Shown here: positions 4,771 through 5,071 of the stretch, one piece after another
How positions within the stretch are numbered: the stretch's first letter is position 1
Layout: every line of letters begins with the position of its first letter
Source: Pseudomonadota bacterium
Lineage (GTDB): Bacteria; Bdellovibrionota; Oligoflexia; Oligoflexales; Oligoflexaceae
NCBI GenBank assembly: GCA_029556045.1
Contig: JAKQGS010000035.1
Location: 1-5,071, forward strand
Direction of reading: 5' to 3'
Length of the DNA stretch: 5,071 nt
Made by a program: the position numbers and the translations under genes
Notes under the pieces: generated by a model
Told to the model about the DNA's origin: nothing
The model's input: the letters and a program-made list of their open reading frames with translations, nothing else
Databases searched by the model: none

Positions 4771-5071
4771 GTGAACGGCAAGAAACTCATGGGATGGCTC
4801 TTAACCATGTCCCTCGGCCCCGCGGTGCTGGCACAAGACGTGCCTGCCGCGAAATCCAGTCCGACGCCACTGGCGTCCGATGGAAAGGCTGAGGGATCCA
4901 GCGTCTTAAAAGACGAAAAAAGCGGAGGTAAGACTAGGCGTGCAGCCGGTCGGCCGATTCGTATGGCTCAGGCCAATCCCGAAGTTCCGCCTGATGGTCA
5001 GCCTCCTCAACCTCCAGCCGGAATGGAAGGCCCCCGTGGCCGTCCCGAGGGGGAGCGTGGTCGGGGCGGCA
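4771..5071 (+). CDS. gspD: Exported protein, probable T2SS secretin GspD, N-terminal part (cut by window end)
   Basis: The frame is open to the last base. From GTG 4771 the product begins with NGKK, a hydrophobic stretch (MGWLLTMSLGPAVLA) and a likely signal-peptidase site AVLA|QD, so it should be exported. GGGAG (4758-4762) eight bases upstream supports this start; in-frame ATG 4756 and GTG 4762 are alternatives. After the cleavage site come about 80 low-complexity residues rich in Pro, Gly, Arg, Ala and Ser (including PPDGQPPQPP and RGRPEGERGRGG), with no recognisable secretin N0 domain before the window ends. The GspD call is therefore from position only: secretin genes usually follow gspC directly, and secretins carry cleavable signal peptides. 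Another secreted or periplasmic protein is possible. Confidence 0.6.
   Translation, partial: MNGKKLMGWLLTMSLGPAVLAQDVPAAKSSPTPLASDGKAEGSSVLKDEKSGGKTRRAAGRPIRMAQANPEVPPDGQPPQPPAGMEGPRGRPEGERGRGG

Noticed and set aside
4701..4892. 63-codon frame spanning the second gspC stop and the next gene
   Set aside because: The overlapping frame has a signal peptide, a ribosome-binding site and continues to the window end; the 63-codon frame has neither motif nor a good ribosome-binding site.

Overview
The window looks like an ordinary chromosomal stretch of a Gram-negative bacterium. It has moderately high G+C, tightly packed genes, frequent TTG/GTG starts, and the beginning of a type II secretion system (T2SS) operon, which needs an outer membrane. 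The proteins fit Pseudomonadota in the broad sense or the former deltaproteobacterial lineages. I cannot place it further from sequence alone.

Left part (1-1631). The window opens inside the last codons of ychF, the universal ribosome-associated ATPase/GTPase, whose C-terminal TGS-domain tail is readable at 1-78 in frame 1. A tryptophan-rich orphan protein of unknown function follows on the same strand and ends at 793. It converges, with only 28 bp between, on a minus-strand enoyl-CoA hydratase/isomerase-family gene (822-1631). That protein keeps the oxyanion-hole glycines and one of the two classical hydratase glutamates, but has Gln at the other.

Middle (1632-2537). A short divergent intergenic region carries an eight-base direct repeat and leads into shikimate kinase (aroK, best start ATG 1785). 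The next gap holds a perfect TATAAT box and a palindrome, and is the likely control region of the secretion genes.

Right part (2538-5071). Two tandem, diverged GspC-type genes each encode an inner-membrane anchor, a periplasmic homology-region (HR) domain and a C-terminal PDZ domain. They are followed by the 5' end of a gene for an exported protein with a signal peptide and a Pro/Gly/Arg-rich stretch, in the position expected for the secretin gspD. In known T2SSs, GspC joins the inner-membrane platform to the secretin through its HR domain and helps select substrates through its PDZ domain, so having two complete and different GspC proteins is the most unusual feature here. Between them lies a dispersed-repeat-like hairpin inside a possible 21-codon leader ORF, whose stop overlaps the TTG start of the second gspC.

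I saw no RNA genes, CRISPR array, insertion sequence or prophage gene. The strongest leads are the GspC doublet and the structured repeat between its members. Neither amounts to proof of a new system.
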